DNA of 64,000 bases from Acholoe squamosa (lineage: Eukaryota > Annelida > Polychaeta > Phyllodocida > Polynoidae): the NCBI GenBank assembly GCA_949317995.1, contig OX439036.1, positions 9,838,356 through 9,902,355 on the forward strand, given 5' to 3'. The notes beneath the pieces were generated by a model, which saw only the letters and a program-made list of their open reading frames with translations, had not been told where the DNA came from and did no database searches. Every line of letters begins with the position of its first letter. The stretch's first letter is position 1. Positions 1 to 9,615 of the stretch are shown piece by piece. Made by a program: the position numbers and the translations under genes.

Positions 1-2
1 CT

Positions 3-413
3 AGTGAAGTTGTCGTGAAAGACGACAACAACATCACTCTTCCTGATAAAAGTTCAGCCAAAGTTGTCAATGTCACTGAGCCTTTTTCTGATTCTATACA
101 ACAGGCTAACAAGAGAGACTACCTTCAACGTTTAATTCTGTCTCGCTTGCCTGTTTCTGTCGTCTTCCCTCAAAAGAAAGACACAGAGACAGGATCACTT
201 CTCTTGAAGCTGATGACAAAAGTTCCTACAAAAACAAGAACAAAAATATGTAAAAAAATCACTTGTGAAACATGCACTGACGAGCTGTTCTTTGGAGGGG
301 GAGTGTACTTCACTGCACAGAAAAAGAGCATGATGTCATGCCGTTATTGCTTGAAACTTTTTGGCTCCCCTCTCCTTTTGATTCAGCATATTTCGTCAAC
401 ACATTTGGATTAA
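3..413 (+). CDS. C-terminal part of a zinc-finger protein (5' end off the window)
   Basis: The frame is open to the left edge, so only the C-terminal ~136 residues are visible and no start can be assigned. A GTG at 15 is unlikely to be the start in a eukaryotic or viral gene. The last 25 residues contain a C2H2 finger (CRYC, 12 residues, H, 4 residues, H), preceded by another cysteine pair (CETC). I do not recognise the family. Base composition is less AT-rich than in the genes that follow, so it may be a viral accessory gene of different origin or a flanking gene. The next two genes also end in cysteine-rich domains. Confidence 0.45.
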   Translation, partial: SEVVVKDDNNITLPDKSSAKVVNVTEPFSDSIQQANKRDYLQRLILSRLPVSVVFPQKKDTETGSLLLKLMTKVPTKTRTKICKKITCETCTDELFFGGGVYFTAQKKSMMSCRYCLKLFGSPLLLIQHISSTHLD

Positions 414-591
414 ATAATTCACAAGAAATAAAACATAAGCTTCAAGAAAAGTTACTTTTATGTTTATATGATGTTATATTTAAACATGTGTGCAGCCTAT
501 ATCATAAACATGTAGTATGAAAATGTCATACAAGAATTTCAATGTTTGTTTTATATTTTAAAATAATCCGTCTTGTTTTTATAGGTTCAAG

Positions 592-1438
592 ATGGAAAAG
601 CAACTCTACTTGAACTTTTTTTTACTTTCATTGAGAAGTTTATACTTTAAAAACTATTTCAATTTTTATCGTGAACCTTTGATGGAAAAATTAAACATTG
701 AAATACCTGCACATTCATTATTATCTGTATCGAAATGTTTTTTATACATTTCCTTCTTAAATATTTCATCAAAAAAAAGCTTGTTATGAACGTTTTAATG
801 AAATCAAAAACATAGAGTCCTTAGCATTTTTTGCTTCTTTTTTTCAGTCAGATTTTTTGTTTAATTATATATATCAAAGGACTACGAAAAAAATCAAAGA
901 AATAGGGAAAGCATTGAAAGTTTATGTTTATTGCGGAACTATGTTTCATGTAAGCAGTAGAAAATTATTTTGGTTTGCTTCAGATCTTCTAAAAGTTAAT
1001 CGTTCTGACATATTAGACGATTTGCTTTGTACAAAACACAGCATATCTGCTTATTGTGATTATCTTTGTTATTCGGATAATGAACTACAAAATAAAATAA
1101 CTGATATGTTACAAGATTTAGACCTTAATGCAGAAATTGTTAAGTATCGCTGCGGAGGGTGTGGGAAATATCATACTTTTGATAAAAATAAAAAAATTAG
1201 AACATTAAAAGTAACATATATGCTGTGTTGTGCTTGTCCAGTTAATTATAAATGTTACAGTAGTTTTAAGTTTGCTTCATACAGTACTCATTATCGGAAA
1301 GGTATAGCATGTTATGATTGTTGCATGAAATGGAAAAAAGCAAAGCCAATATGTAGTCCTGAATTTTGTTCATGGCTAAGAAAAAAATTCAGAAGCTTAA
1401 GAAAAAAAACTATAAAAAATGCATTACATTATTATTAA
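592..1438 (+). pseudogene. RING-like cysteine-rich protein, copy 1, split by a shift at an A8 run
   Basis: The first part (ATG at 592, 65 codons) runs into a stop just after an A8 run at 771-778. From that run the +1 frame stays open to 1438 and continues the homology, so one gene is split in two frames. The N-terminal half is hydrophobic and helical. The C-terminal half is cysteine-rich: CGGC, then CCACPVNYKC, then CYDCC, with spacing like a RING or treble-clef zinc domain. It is a paralogue of the next gene: both share an FF..FFQS segment in the helical part and a VTY..CC...V..KC plus CxxC...KW...KPI pattern in the zinc part. Function unknown. The A-run may be a sequencing error, decay or a slippage site. 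Confidence 0.5.
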
Positions 1439-1780
1439 AGTTTAAGAAATATAAGCATGTAAAAAAACTACTGTGTGATAACTTCTAACAGGTATCCTTT
1501 ATCACATAAGAGTATATAACCTGTAAGTTCGGTGTTTAGTTAGGCACTGTGACATTTCAGGTTAAGAACCTTAAAACAGAACATTCTGTACCATATTTAT
1601 CAAACAAGTTTTGATATATAAAGTCTATTGAAGATAATATGCCTTTACCATATTTGTTGTTGGATAAGGGTTGAAATAAAGAGGATTTATTGTAAGTTAT
1701 TGAGTAGATATAAAGTGTCAAGTTTTGAGAAGAGATTTCACAGTAAGTTATATCAGAAAAAAAAATTGCTGATATGAAAG
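1439..1780. other. Intergenic, no gene seen
   Basis: AT-rich spacer between the two RING-like paralogues. Minus-strand open frames here lack an ATG start and recognisable features. No TGAGATAAA-type motif is seen upstream of the gene at 1781. Confidence 0.4.
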
Positions 1781-2635
1781 ATGACAATTAAAGTTAATGT
1801 TGGTTTGCTTTTAAGTCGTGTTTATTACTTAGAAGCTATGTTGACTTTCACTGGTGGTAAAATAGATGATTTAATAGATGTCAGTTTCCCTGTTCAGAAT
1901 TATATGAGTGTAACAGAAGCTAAACATATATTTACAGCGCTTTCTTTGATTCAGCCATTTTCATCTTTAAAAGAAATAAGAGTAGAAGCTTTATGCTTTT
2001 TCTCTGATTTCTTTCAGTCTTCATATCTTTTAGAAGAAATAATGAAGATTGTTTTATCTGATGTCATGTTATTGCCTAGAATTATTAAAATGTGCTGTAT
2101 TTTTTTAAAATATACAGATTTTTATTATAGAATAAAGGATTTTTCATGTTTTATTTTAGAAATTTCATATTTTGAAGATGTAATAGAATTGATGAAACCT
2201 GCTCACAAAAAACATTACTTGAATGTTAATCCTAATGATTATGTTTTAAGTCCTTTAAAGAAAAAAATAAGAGATCAAATAAGAAAAAAAGAACATAAAA
2301 TGTCTATTCTTTATATGTTTTGTAAACTTTGTTCTTCAGAGCTGATAATTTCTTCTAACAGCACAAATGTTACTTACATTCATTGTTGTATGCAACCTGT
2401 TCATATAAAATGTTTAGAATTTTTCTTTATGAAAACGAATCATAAAATAAAAAAAGTGTAAATATTGTGATGTTAAATGGTTTGAAAAGAAGCCAATATA
2501 TAGGTATGAAAAAGATATATTATTATGGTTATCAAAAAAATCAGAATCATGCTCTTCTTTGAAGAAAGACAAGTTACCTAAAATGGCTTTACTTGAAAAT
2601 AAAAATGTTGAAAAATATAACAGTGTTATGTTATG
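1781..2635 (+). pseudogene. RING-like cysteine-rich protein, copy 2, split by a shift at an A7 run
   Basis: The ATG at 1781 opens 226 codons ending at 2461, directly after an A7 run (2449-2455). The +1 frame from that run stays open to about 2635. It supplies the final CxxC pair (CKYC) and the KW..KKPI segment that the copy 1 paralogue also has. With both parts the C-terminus shows CKLC, CC...H..C and CKYC, a RING-like ligand order; without the second part the domain lacks its last pair. The N-terminal ~170 residues are mostly helical. Viral RING proteins are often ubiquitin ligases, but that role is inference only. Confidence 0.5.
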
Positions 2636-2691
2636 ATGTTATATAATGTTTTCAATTATGAAATTAATAAATATTTTTTAAGTTTAATTTC

Positions 2692-2702
2692 TTTGAGATA
2701 AT
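2692..2702 (+). promoter_or_regulatory. TGAGATAA-type motif upstream of the penton-like gene
   Basis: TTTGAGATAAT lies about 36 bases before the ATG at 2738. The same core recurs before several other virus genes. A promoter role is inferred from this recurrence. Confidence 0.45.
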
Positions 2703-2737
2703 CAAAAAAAGTATATATCATATAAGTAAAAAAAGAA

Positions 2738-3667
2738 ATGTCAATTTCCTCTCCTTTTTACATGAATTTACCTTCTAATACTATTCACCCTTCTAGGGAA
2801 AACAAAACAAGTTCTTATTATGTAAATTTACCTTCAACTATTACATTGAAAGGGGAATGGGAGGTTGGAGTGGTGGAAGTTAATATACCTATTTCTTGGT
2901 ATAATTTTCCTGAAAGACCAGAACGAAATAGAACTATAATAGTGGAAAGAAATTTTTTTAAATTTAAAAAAAATGTGTTCATAGCAAATTCTGCAAGTGA
3001 TGTTACCTTGGAGAAAAGGTTCATAGTAGAAAGAATTCCTTATGGAAATTATAATTCTATTCATAACCTTATTGGAACTATAAATTCTGTTTTAGAAAAA
3101 ATTGATATTTATCCTGATGATGTTTTCTTTAAAAAAGAGCGAAAACCTTTTATGAAAATAGAACCACAAAATTTAAAACCTATTCTTAAAGTAGGAAAAG
3201 GAGACGTAGTAACTTTTTCTTCTGATTTGTCTTCTTTGTTAAGATTAGATTTACATGAAAAAGCTGAGAAAAAAGAAGGAAACACTGTGTCTTTCATAGG
3301 ACGTCCTTTAGAAAATTTTGAAGAATATAAAAAAATAGCATCAAATTTAGGACCAAATGAATATGAAAATTTCATAGCGGGTGGGGTTCCTAATTTGCAT
3401 TACATAGCATCTAATATTTATATTTATAGCAACATAGTTTGTAATAAAGTAGTAGGAAACAAACAATTTCCACTTTTAAGAACAATAAGATGCACAGGAA
3501 GCTTTGGTGATGACATAACAGAAGTTTTTGTTACTCCATATTATAAAAAACTTAAAAGAAATGAAATACAAGAAATTCAAATAACTGTCTGTGATGACTT
3601 AGGAGATCTTGTTAAATTTGAATACGGAACAGTGTTTTTGGTTTTACATTTCAGACCGCTAGTCTAA
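2738..3667 (+). CDS. Penton-like / minor capsid protein of adintovirus-Polinton type
   Basis: 309 residues. The N-terminus matches a pattern common in metazoan Polinton/adintovirus proteins: FYMNLPSNT, a second LPS.I.L, then GEWEVGVVEVNIP and SWYNF. This protein accompanies the capsid genes in such elements and is a candidate for the penton or another single-jelly-roll vertex protein; the exact structural assignment is inference. The start is an ATG in an A-rich leader with a TGAGATAAT motif upstream. The stop (TAA, 3665-3667) overlaps the ATG of the polymerase frame at 3667, indicating tight packing. The frame is intact. Confidence 0.6.
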   Translation: MSISSPFYMNLPSNTIHPSRENKTSSYYVNLPSTITLKGEWEVGVVEVNIPISWYNFPERPERNRTIIVERNFFKFKKNVFIANSASDVTLEKRFIVERIPYGNYNSIHNLIGTINSVLEKIDIYPDDVFFKKERKPFMKIEPQNLKPILKVGKGDVVTFSSDLSSLLRLDLHEKAEKKEGNTVSFIGRPLENFEEYKKIASNLGPNEYENFIAGGVPNLHYIASNIYIYSNIVCNKVVGNKQFPLLRTIRCTGSFGDDITEVFVTPYYKKLKRNEIQEIQITVCDDLGDLVKFEYGTVFLVLHFRPLV

Positions 3668-4120
3668 TGATTTATCGTCGTAGAGCATTAAAAAATCTTA
3701 TCACAGAATATGATATCATTCCTAATTCTTTAAAATAATATCCTGATTTATTTCTGTTCAAAAATTTAAAAAAAGTGAAGAAAAAAATATTAAAAGTAAA
3801 GAAAGAAGAAGGTGGAGTTAAATTTCAGATAGGACTTTGCGTTATTTTAGGAAAATATAACTTAGAAACTAATGAATATTTTCAAATAGAACCATGGTTT
3901 TTAAGTCCAGTTCAATTTGGGTTTGATTCTTTGAATTTAGAAAAATTATTAGGTCTAGTTTTTCTATTATATTAGGATTTTTTGATTCTTTCCTTCACAT
4001 GGGATCAGGATGGTTTCTTAAAAAAATCAAAGTTCTTAGAATTTCAATTTTTAAATATAACCCTTTAGGAGGAAAAGAAAGACAAAAGACTAAAGACTTA
4101 ATAGACAAAAAAAATCAATT
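3667..4120 (+). pseudogene. polB: DNA polymerase B, N-terminal region, broken into three frames
   Basis: The polymerase appears to begin at the ATG at 3667. The frame meets a TAA at 3733-3735 and then stays open to 3975. Homology then moves to a second frame (GSGWFLKKIK, KYNPLGG) from about 3950 to 4120, and to a third from 4094, with an A8 run at 4107-4114 at the last switch. These segments resemble the N-terminal, pre-exonuclease part of Polinton/adintovirus PolB (GSG..L.KI and KYNP motifs). The stop plus two shifts mean no full-length enzyme can be read as given; decay and homopolymer sequencing error are both possible. Confidence 0.6.
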
Positions 4121-6550
4121 TTAAATATAAAAGGAACTGGTAATAAATGCTTTCTTTATTCTGTTTTAGCTGGTCTACATAAAGTAACAAATAATTCAAA
4201 TTTAGCAAAATCTTATGATATTTTTTTAAATGAATTGAATCTTTCTTTCATTACTTTTCCTGTGAAATTAAATGAAATATCACAATTTGAAAAAAAGAAC
4301 AATCAAACAATAAATGTATTTGGTATGTTAGAAACAGAGCAAAAGATTATTCAACCTTTCCCTATGTATATTTCTACTAATTCGACTACTGTTTCTGAAG
4401 GAAGACATGTTGATTTATTATTATATGATGATCACTACTATTTGATTAGGAATTTACATAAGTTTATAAGACCTTTTTTTTGGAAAAAAACTAGATATTT
4501 TTGTTACAAATGCTTGATATCTTTTTGCTCAGAAAAAAAATATAAGTCCCACATAACTCAGAATTGTAATAAAAATCCTTACGTAGGACAAGGATACTAT
4601 ATGCCACCTATAGGTTCACATCTTAATTTTTCAGATTTCAAAAATAAAGTAAAAAGTCCTTTTATCATTTATGCAGATTTTGAATGTTATAATTATAAAA
4701 TGAAAGAACCAATTTATAAAGGTAAATCTTTATGTGAACGCGAACATAAATTAAATGCTTTCGGTGCTATAATGGTGTCAAAATATAAAGAATACAATCA
4801 AGATCCATTCATATATGTAGGAAAAAATGTCATATCAAATTTTGTCTCTTATTTATATCAAAAAAGAGCTGAAATATCTTATATTTTACACCATAAAAGA
4901 GAACCTATGAAATTAACTCCTCAGGATATTTCTCATATAGCTAAGCAGAGAAAATGTTACGTTTGTGGGGTTTCATTGACTCGTAAAGGTATACGTAAAG
5001 TTTTAGATCATTCTCATATAGGGCGAGAAGGTAAAGGGAGAGACATAAATTATGCTTGTAACAGATGTAATCTTACTTATACGTCTTTAAGGATGGATAA
5101 ATTAAAAATACCTATTGTTATTCATAATAGCATGAACTATGACACTCATTTTCCTATTCAAAAATTATATAAATATGTGGACGAGAAAAATATATCTGTT
5201 ATAGCAAAATCGTCAGAAAAATTTTTGACTTTAAGTTTAGAAAATTTTCGTTTCATAGATTCTTTTCAATTTCTTCCTACTTCTTTAGCTAAATTAGCAA
5301 ATCTTATGAATGAAAAAGGAACTGATGACTTCTATGAAACAAAGCATTTAAAAGATAAAAAATTATTACCATATGTTATCCGTAAAGGAGTTATGTGTTA
5401 TGATTATATAAATTCATGGAGTGTTTTGAAAGAAAAAAAATTGCCTGCAAGAAAATATTTTTATTCTTCTTTAACAAAAGAAAACATTTCTAACGAAGAT
5501 TACCAGCATGCTCTTTTTATGTTCAAAGCTTTCAAATGCAAGAACCTAAAAGATTATTTGAAAGAATATTTAAAAATAGATGTTTTGCTTTTATGTGACA
5601 TTTTCGAATCTTTCAGAGAAAAGGCTTTAGATTATTATGGATTAGATCCATCACATTTTCTTACTTCACCAAGCTTAAGTTATCAAGCCATGTTGAAATA
5701 TACTGGGGTTAAATTAGATTTATTTTCGGACATAGAAATGTACAATTTCATAGAAACAGGTGTAAGAGGAGGGATAACTAATGTTTCGCACAGGTATGCC
5801 ATAGCAGAAGAACCTGATGAACATATTTTTTATATTGATTGCAATAATTTATATGGAAAATGTTTAGCAGATTTTTTACCTATTTCTGATTTCAAATGGT
5901 TAGAAAAAAAAGAAATAAATAAATTAGAAATATGTAACATTCCAGACGATAATGAAACAGGCTATATTATGGAAGTAACTCTATCTTATCCTGCAAACCT
6001 TCATGATAGACATAATTCTTTTCCTTTAGCACCAGAAAAATTAGAAATAAAAAAGGAAGATTTATCCACTTATGCTGAACAAGTACTCAAAGACATAGGA
6101 ATTTCATATAAAAAAGGAGGAAAAAAATTAATATGTAATTTAAATCAAAAGGAAAATTATGTTATACATCACCGTAACTTAAAGCTATATCTAAACCTAG
6201 GAATGAAAATTAAAAAAATACATAGAGTTCTTTCATTTAAACAAAAAGATTGGATGAAACCATACATCGATTTTAATACAACAAAAAGAACCTTAGCTAC
6301 TTCTTCTTTTGACAAAGAATTTTTTAAACTTTTAATTAACAGCACTTTTGGGAAAACGTTAGAAAATGTTAAGAAAAGATCAACTATGAAATTAACTTCT
6401 AATCCTTTAGTAAGTGAAAAACTTATAAGAAAACCAAATTTTAAATCACTACATATCTTTCAAAAAGACTTCGTAGGTATACAATATAACAAAGAACGAA
6501 TTCTTTTAAATAAACCTATATACATAGGATTTACAGTATTAGAACTATGA
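4094..6550 (+). CDS. polB: Protein-primed DNA polymerase B, main open segment (exonuclease and most of the polymerase domain)
   Basis: This is the largest intact piece (frame open from 4094; no ATG start is implied). Numbered from codon 4235, it shows a zinc-finger-like CYKC...H...C (90-111), Exo I ADFE (147-150), a CYVC...DH.H...CNRC zinc module (241-278), Exo II HNSMNYD (297-303), Exo III YLKID (445-449), motif A DCNNLYG (535-541) and motif B NSTFGKT (702-708). The CNNLYG and NSTFGKT forms are typical of Polinton/adintovirus protein-primed polymerases. It ends at a TGA (6548-6550) just before motif C, which remains in the same frame downstream, so a single nonsense change removes the catalytic YTDTDS. 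Confidence 0.9.
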   Translation, partial: RLNRQKKSILNIKGTGNKCFLYSVLAGLHKVTNNSNLAKSYDIFLNELNLSFITFPVKLNEISQFEKKNNQTINVFGMLETEQKIIQPFPMYISTNSTTVSEGRHVDLLLYDDHYYLIRNLHKFIRPFFWKKTRYFCYKCLISFCSEKKYKSHITQNCNKNPYVGQGYYMPPIGSHLNFSDFKNKVKSPFIIYADFECYNYKMKEPIYKGKSLCEREHKLNAFGAIMVSKYKEYNQDPFIYVGKNVISNFVSYLYQKRAEISYILHHKREPMKLTPQDISHIAKQRKCYVCGVSLTRKGIRKVLDHSHIGREGKGRDINYACNRCNLTYTSLRMDKLKIPIVIHNSMNYDTHFPIQKLYKYVDEKNISVIAKSSEKFLTLSLENFRFIDSFQFLPTSLAKLANLMNEKGTDDFYETKHLKDKKLLPYVIRKGVMCYDYINSWSVLKEKKLPARKYFYSSLTKENISNEDYQHALFMFKAFKCKNLKDYLKEYLKIDVLLLCDIFESFREKALDYYGLDPSHFLTSPSLSYQAMLKYTGVKLDLFSDIEMYNFIETGVRGGITNVSHRYAIAEEPDEHIFYIDCNNLYGKCLADFLPISDFKWLEKKEINKLEICNIPDDNETGYIMEVTLSYPANLHDRHNSFPLAPEKLEIKKEDLSTYAEQVLKDIGISYKKGGKKLICNLNQKENYVIHHRNLKLYLNLGMKIKKIHRVLSFKQKDWMKPYIDFNTTKRTLATSSFDKEFFKLLINSTFGKTLENVKKRSTMKLTSNPLVSEKLIRKPNFKSLHIFQKDFVGIQYNKERILLNKPIYIGFTVLEL

Positions 6551-7143
6551 AAATTATGGATGTTTAATTTTCATTATAATATCATGTTACCTGCTTTTTC
6601 AGAAAGCATTATTCACTTGTTATACACAGATACAGACTCATTCATTTATTATATTAAAGATGAACATTTCTAAAAAAGATAAAAAATATTGAAAATTATT
6701 TTGATTTTTCTAATCTTAAAGAAAGTCATCCTTTATTTTTCTCTAAAAATATGAAAGTTTTAGGAAAATTCAAAGATGAAACAGGAGGGAAAAAAATAAA
6801 AGAATTTATAGCATTAAGACCTAAAATGTATTCTATTCTTTATGAAACTGGAGAAGAAGAGAAAAAAGTGAAAGGCATAAAAAAAAGTTGTATACAAGAA
6901 ATAAAACATAGTAACTTTAAAAAAGTCTTATTTAAAAATAAAATAAGAGAAGATCAATTCTGTAATATAGTAAGTCTTAAACATAAAGTGTATACCATTT
7001 CCCTACATAAGATTTCTCTTTCTCCTTTTGAAGATAAAAGATATTTATGTGATAGCTGGATAAAATCTCTTGCTTATGGACACTATAGTATACCTAAAAG
7101 AAAGAAAAAAAGAAAAAAAACGAAATACCTTTTCCAGAAATAA
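6551..7143 (+). pseudogene. polB: DNA polymerase B, C-terminal region with motif C, cut off by stop and shift
   Basis: Directly after the TGA the same frame continues and encodes motif C, YTDTDSFIY, at 6623-6649, the catalytic aspartate pair of family B polymerases. It stops at about 6673. After short A-runs (6665-6686) the homology resumes in another frame and stays open to 7143, including a VLGKFKDET.GK segment and LRPKMYS, both typical of the C-terminal region of Polinton PolB. The tail is lysine-rich. The polymerase gene therefore carries at least two nonsense codons and three shifts between 3667 and 7143. Confidence 0.75.
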
Positions 7144-7160
7144 AAAAGAAAAAAAGATCA

Positions 7161-7168
7161 TGAGATAG
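7161..7168 (+). promoter_or_regulatory. TGAGATAG motif upstream of the PC4-like gene
   Basis: TGAGATAG lies about 63 bases before the ATG at 7231, a variant of the motif found before other virus genes. Confidence 0.3.
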
Positions 7169-7230
7169 CTTGAAAAAACTTTCACCTTATTAACATTAGA
7201 AAGAAAGCCTAAGGCATAATAAAAGAAAAA

Positions 7231-7546
7231 ATGAACAAATCAGGAAAATACCCTACTTTGGCTTTTGGTCGGAGGAAAAGAATAGATATAAATAAATTTA
7301 AAGGAAATATAAATTTACATTTTCATGACTTGACTAAAGATAAAAGTATATCTCTTCAAAAAGAAGAGTTTGACCTTCTTCTTCGAATGAAAAATAAAAT
7401 ATATAAAAAAATTGAAAAAGTTAAGAAATTGAAGAAAGAAAACAAGCAAGAAAAAATAAAAAAAAAAGAAAGAAAAAGAACAAAATTTAAGTAGTGATAG
7501 CAACAGTGAAAGTGAAATGGAATTAAGTGAAAATGATAGCAGTGAA
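7231..7546 (+). CDS. PC4/p15-like ssDNA-binding protein, with acidic tail in a second frame
   Basis: The first 87 codons (7231-7494) contain INKFKGNINLHFHDL followed by KSISLQKEEFDLLL. This resembles the beta-ridge and helix of the transcriptional coactivator PC4/p15 family (FKG...I.IR, then GISL...W..L). The segment after it is a lysine-rich coiled stretch. The frame ends at 7494, but the +1 frame across A-runs near 7461-7467 runs on into a Ser/Asp/Glu-rich tail to about 7546 before a TAA, so the coding end may be a shifted acidic tail. PC4-like proteins bind single-stranded DNA; a role in viral transcription or replication is inference. It lies just after the polymerase. Confidence 0.45.
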
Positions 7547-7641
7547 TAATATTATGAAAATATTAATGAGATAAATGAATGACTTACCTTATTACCTTTA
7601 AAATAATATTATAAAAATATTATTGAGATAAATGAATAACT
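7547..7641 (+). repeat. Imperfect ~41-base direct repeat in the intergenic spacer
   Basis: Two copies (about 7547-7587 and 7601-7641) share the pattern ATAATATTAT, AAATATT, GAGATAAATGAAT, ACTTA. Each carries a TGAGATAAA core (7567-7575 and 7624-7632), so the putative promoter motif for the next gene is duplicated. Confidence 0.6.
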
Positions 7642-7690
7642 TAGCTAATTAGCTTTATATATTTTCGTTTTCAATTTTTTATGATAAAAA

Positions 7691-8416
7691 ATGGTTTCTA
7701 AATGTGAATTTTGTGGTAAAAATGCTGATTTAGTAAAAAATAAAAAATATTGTTTAAAATGTGCAGAGTCAATGGTACAAGAATGTATAAGGTGTCATAG
7801 ACCTTTTCAATCTTATCATTTTTTTACGTCTGATGAAAATCACCTGAGATGTAATGCCTGTTACAATAAATACATGAAAGAAAAGCTAAGAAGCAAAGCT
7901 AAATCCGCACAAAATTTCAGTATAAAAGTCATGGAAGATTTGAGCGAAAATGAAGACTCGAACAGCATGTCTTCAGAAGAAGAAAAAAATGACTCCACCA
8001 AAAATATTGAATCAAACATTGTTCGTCCTATCAAGAAAGAAGAAAACTTGAAAAGAAGAAAAGAAGAGAGTGATGATAATGTAAGTCATAACGAAAATGA
8101 ATATGAAGAAAAAAAAGTAAAAATACAAGTCAAGAAAAAGAAAAAGATGAATAAGACTTCTAGCAGGGTGGAAAATAATACAAGTGATGATGACTTAAGT
8201 CAAGATGAAAATGAAAAAGCAGGAAGAAAGGAAAAGGTGCAGGTTAAAAGAAAGAGAAATGTGAACAAGCAGCAATCTAATACCTCACGAAATAAAACTA
8301 AAATTAATTCTAGTTCAAGGAAAACAAAAACAGGAAACAAAAGTCTGATATTTAATGTAGATGGAAACATGAAACCAAGTGGCTTCATCCCAATTTACAT
8401 GCCTGTTAATCAGTAA
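7691..8416 (+). CDS. Zinc-ribbon protein with acidic/basic low-complexity tail
   Basis: 241 residues, ATG at 7691 in an AAAAAATGG context. The first 58 residues carry four cysteine pairs (CEFC, CLKC, CIRC, CNAC), giving two zinc-ribbon-like units; the CIRCHRPF segment resembles a motif seen in other Polinton/adintovirus proteins. The remainder is disordered: alternating acidic Ser/Glu/Asp blocks and lysine-rich blocks resembling nuclear localisation signals, ending in GFIPIYMPVNQ. It probably acts in the nucleus on nucleic acid or transcription, but this is inference. Two TGAGATAAA motifs lie upstream and an AATAAA-type polyadenylation signal follows at about 8436. Confidence 0.6.
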   Translation: MVSKCEFCGKNADLVKNKKYCLKCAESMVQECIRCHRPFQSYHFFTSDENHLRCNACYNKYMKEKLRSKAKSAQNFSIKVMEDLSENEDSNSMSSEEEKNDSTKNIESNIVRPIKKEENLKRRKEESDDNVSHNENEYEEKKVKIQVKKKKKMNKTSSRVENNTSDDDLSQDENEKAGRKEKVQVKRKRNVNKQQSNTSRNKTKINSSSRKTKTGNKSLIFNVDGNMKPSGFIPIYMPVNQ

Positions 8417-8643
8417 ACATTTTTTTATTGGATGAATAAAATTAAAAAAATTTCATGGATAACCGTGAAATCTGACAGTATAATATATCGACACACTTTC
8501 TATTACATTGAGATGGTTTAAAATCACGTGATTATATGTATCGTTCTATTCATGTATAAAAATTATTTGATATATTAGAACGAAACCATGCATATCGGAT
8601 TTCCGTCTCTGTAATGTAATACAGGAAATATGTGTCAAAAAAT
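8417..8643 (+). promoter_or_regulatory. Intergenic region before the integrase gene
   Basis: It contains an AATAAA just after the zinc-ribbon gene, a TATAAAAA-like sequence near 8555 and a TCGTTCTA...TAGAACGA inverted repeat around it. No TGAGATAAA motif is seen, which sets this gene apart from the structural genes. A promoter function is inferred from position. Confidence 0.35.
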
Positions 8644-9615
8644 ATGAACCAACAAACTAAAAACAAAGAAAATATTTTAAAAGAAATATTTTTCAATCCG
8701 TCTGATCCTGCCTCTTTCAGTTCTGCAAATAAATTATATGAAAGTGCAAAGAAAAAAAATAAAAATATAACTCATACGGATGTATCAGCTTTTCTTCATA
8801 ACACTAGAACCTATACTTCTCACAAAAAAATAAAACATAGGTTTTTACGAAGAAAAACTATAGTGAAAGGTATAAATGATCAATGGCAAATAGATTTAAT
8901 TAGTATATTTAATTTAAAAAATGAAAATGATGATATCAAATATTTACTTGCTTGTATAGATTGTTTTTCTCGTTATGCTTATATTTTTCCTTTAAGAAAC
9001 AAAACAGCTTCCGTCACTTTAGATGGCTTTAAAAATGTATTAATGAAAAGCAAAGTTAAGCCTAGAATTATACAATTTGATGACGGAAGTGAATTTAAAG
9101 GTGTATTCAGAAAATATTTAAAAGAAAATAACATTAAATTTTTCAGTACATCACAAGACACTAAAAGTGCAATAGTAGAAAGATTCAATCGTACTATACA
9201 AGATAAAATATATAAATATCTTACTTTCAAAAAGACTTTGAGATATATAGATGTACTTCAAAATTTAGTATATAGTTATAATCACAGTAAGCATAGAACT
9301 TTAGGTATAAGTCCTTCAGAAGTAACTAAAGCAAACGAAAAAGAAATATGGATAAAACAATACGGGAAATATTTATTCTCTAAAAAACATCATTTACCCT
9401 TTAAAGTTGGAGATAAAGTTAGAATTACTAAATATAAAACTACTTTCAGAAAAGGATATTCTTCTCATTGGAAAAAAGAAATTTTTCAAGTAGCTTATGT
9501 TCTTAGAACTTGGCCTGCAACATATGTATTAATTGATAAAAACAATGAAATATTAAGTGGTAATTTTTATAAAGAAGAACTAGTTAAAATTGAAGGAATT
9601 AAAAAAAAAAAAAAA
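8644..9615 (+). CDS. int: Retroviral-type DDE integrase, reading in frame into the ATPase
   Basis: The start is the ATG at 8644; an in-frame GTG lies four codons upstream. The N-terminus has the ..NPSDPASF.. segment typical of Polinton integrases. The rve core shows QIDLI (catalytic D84), FDDGSEF (D146) and IVERFNRT (E179). The C-terminal FKVGDKVRI...F.KGY...W segment resembles the SH3-like region of Polinton integrases. The enzyme would insert the viral genome into host DNA. The frame does not stop: it passes an A16 run (9601-9616) encoding five lysines and enters the packaging ATPase. In related elements these are usually separate genes. Confidence 0.9.

Noticed and set aside
1..410. Left terminal inverted repeat of the virus
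   Set aside because: The window starts inside an open reading frame, so no terminus is visible.
592..600. An intron ending in TTTTTATAG before the ATG at 592
   Set aside because: An acceptor-like sequence is present, but no matching donor is evident and viral genes here are otherwise intronless.
1557..1787. 76-codon minus-strand frame between the RING-like genes
   Set aside because: No ATG start, AT-driven composition and no motif.
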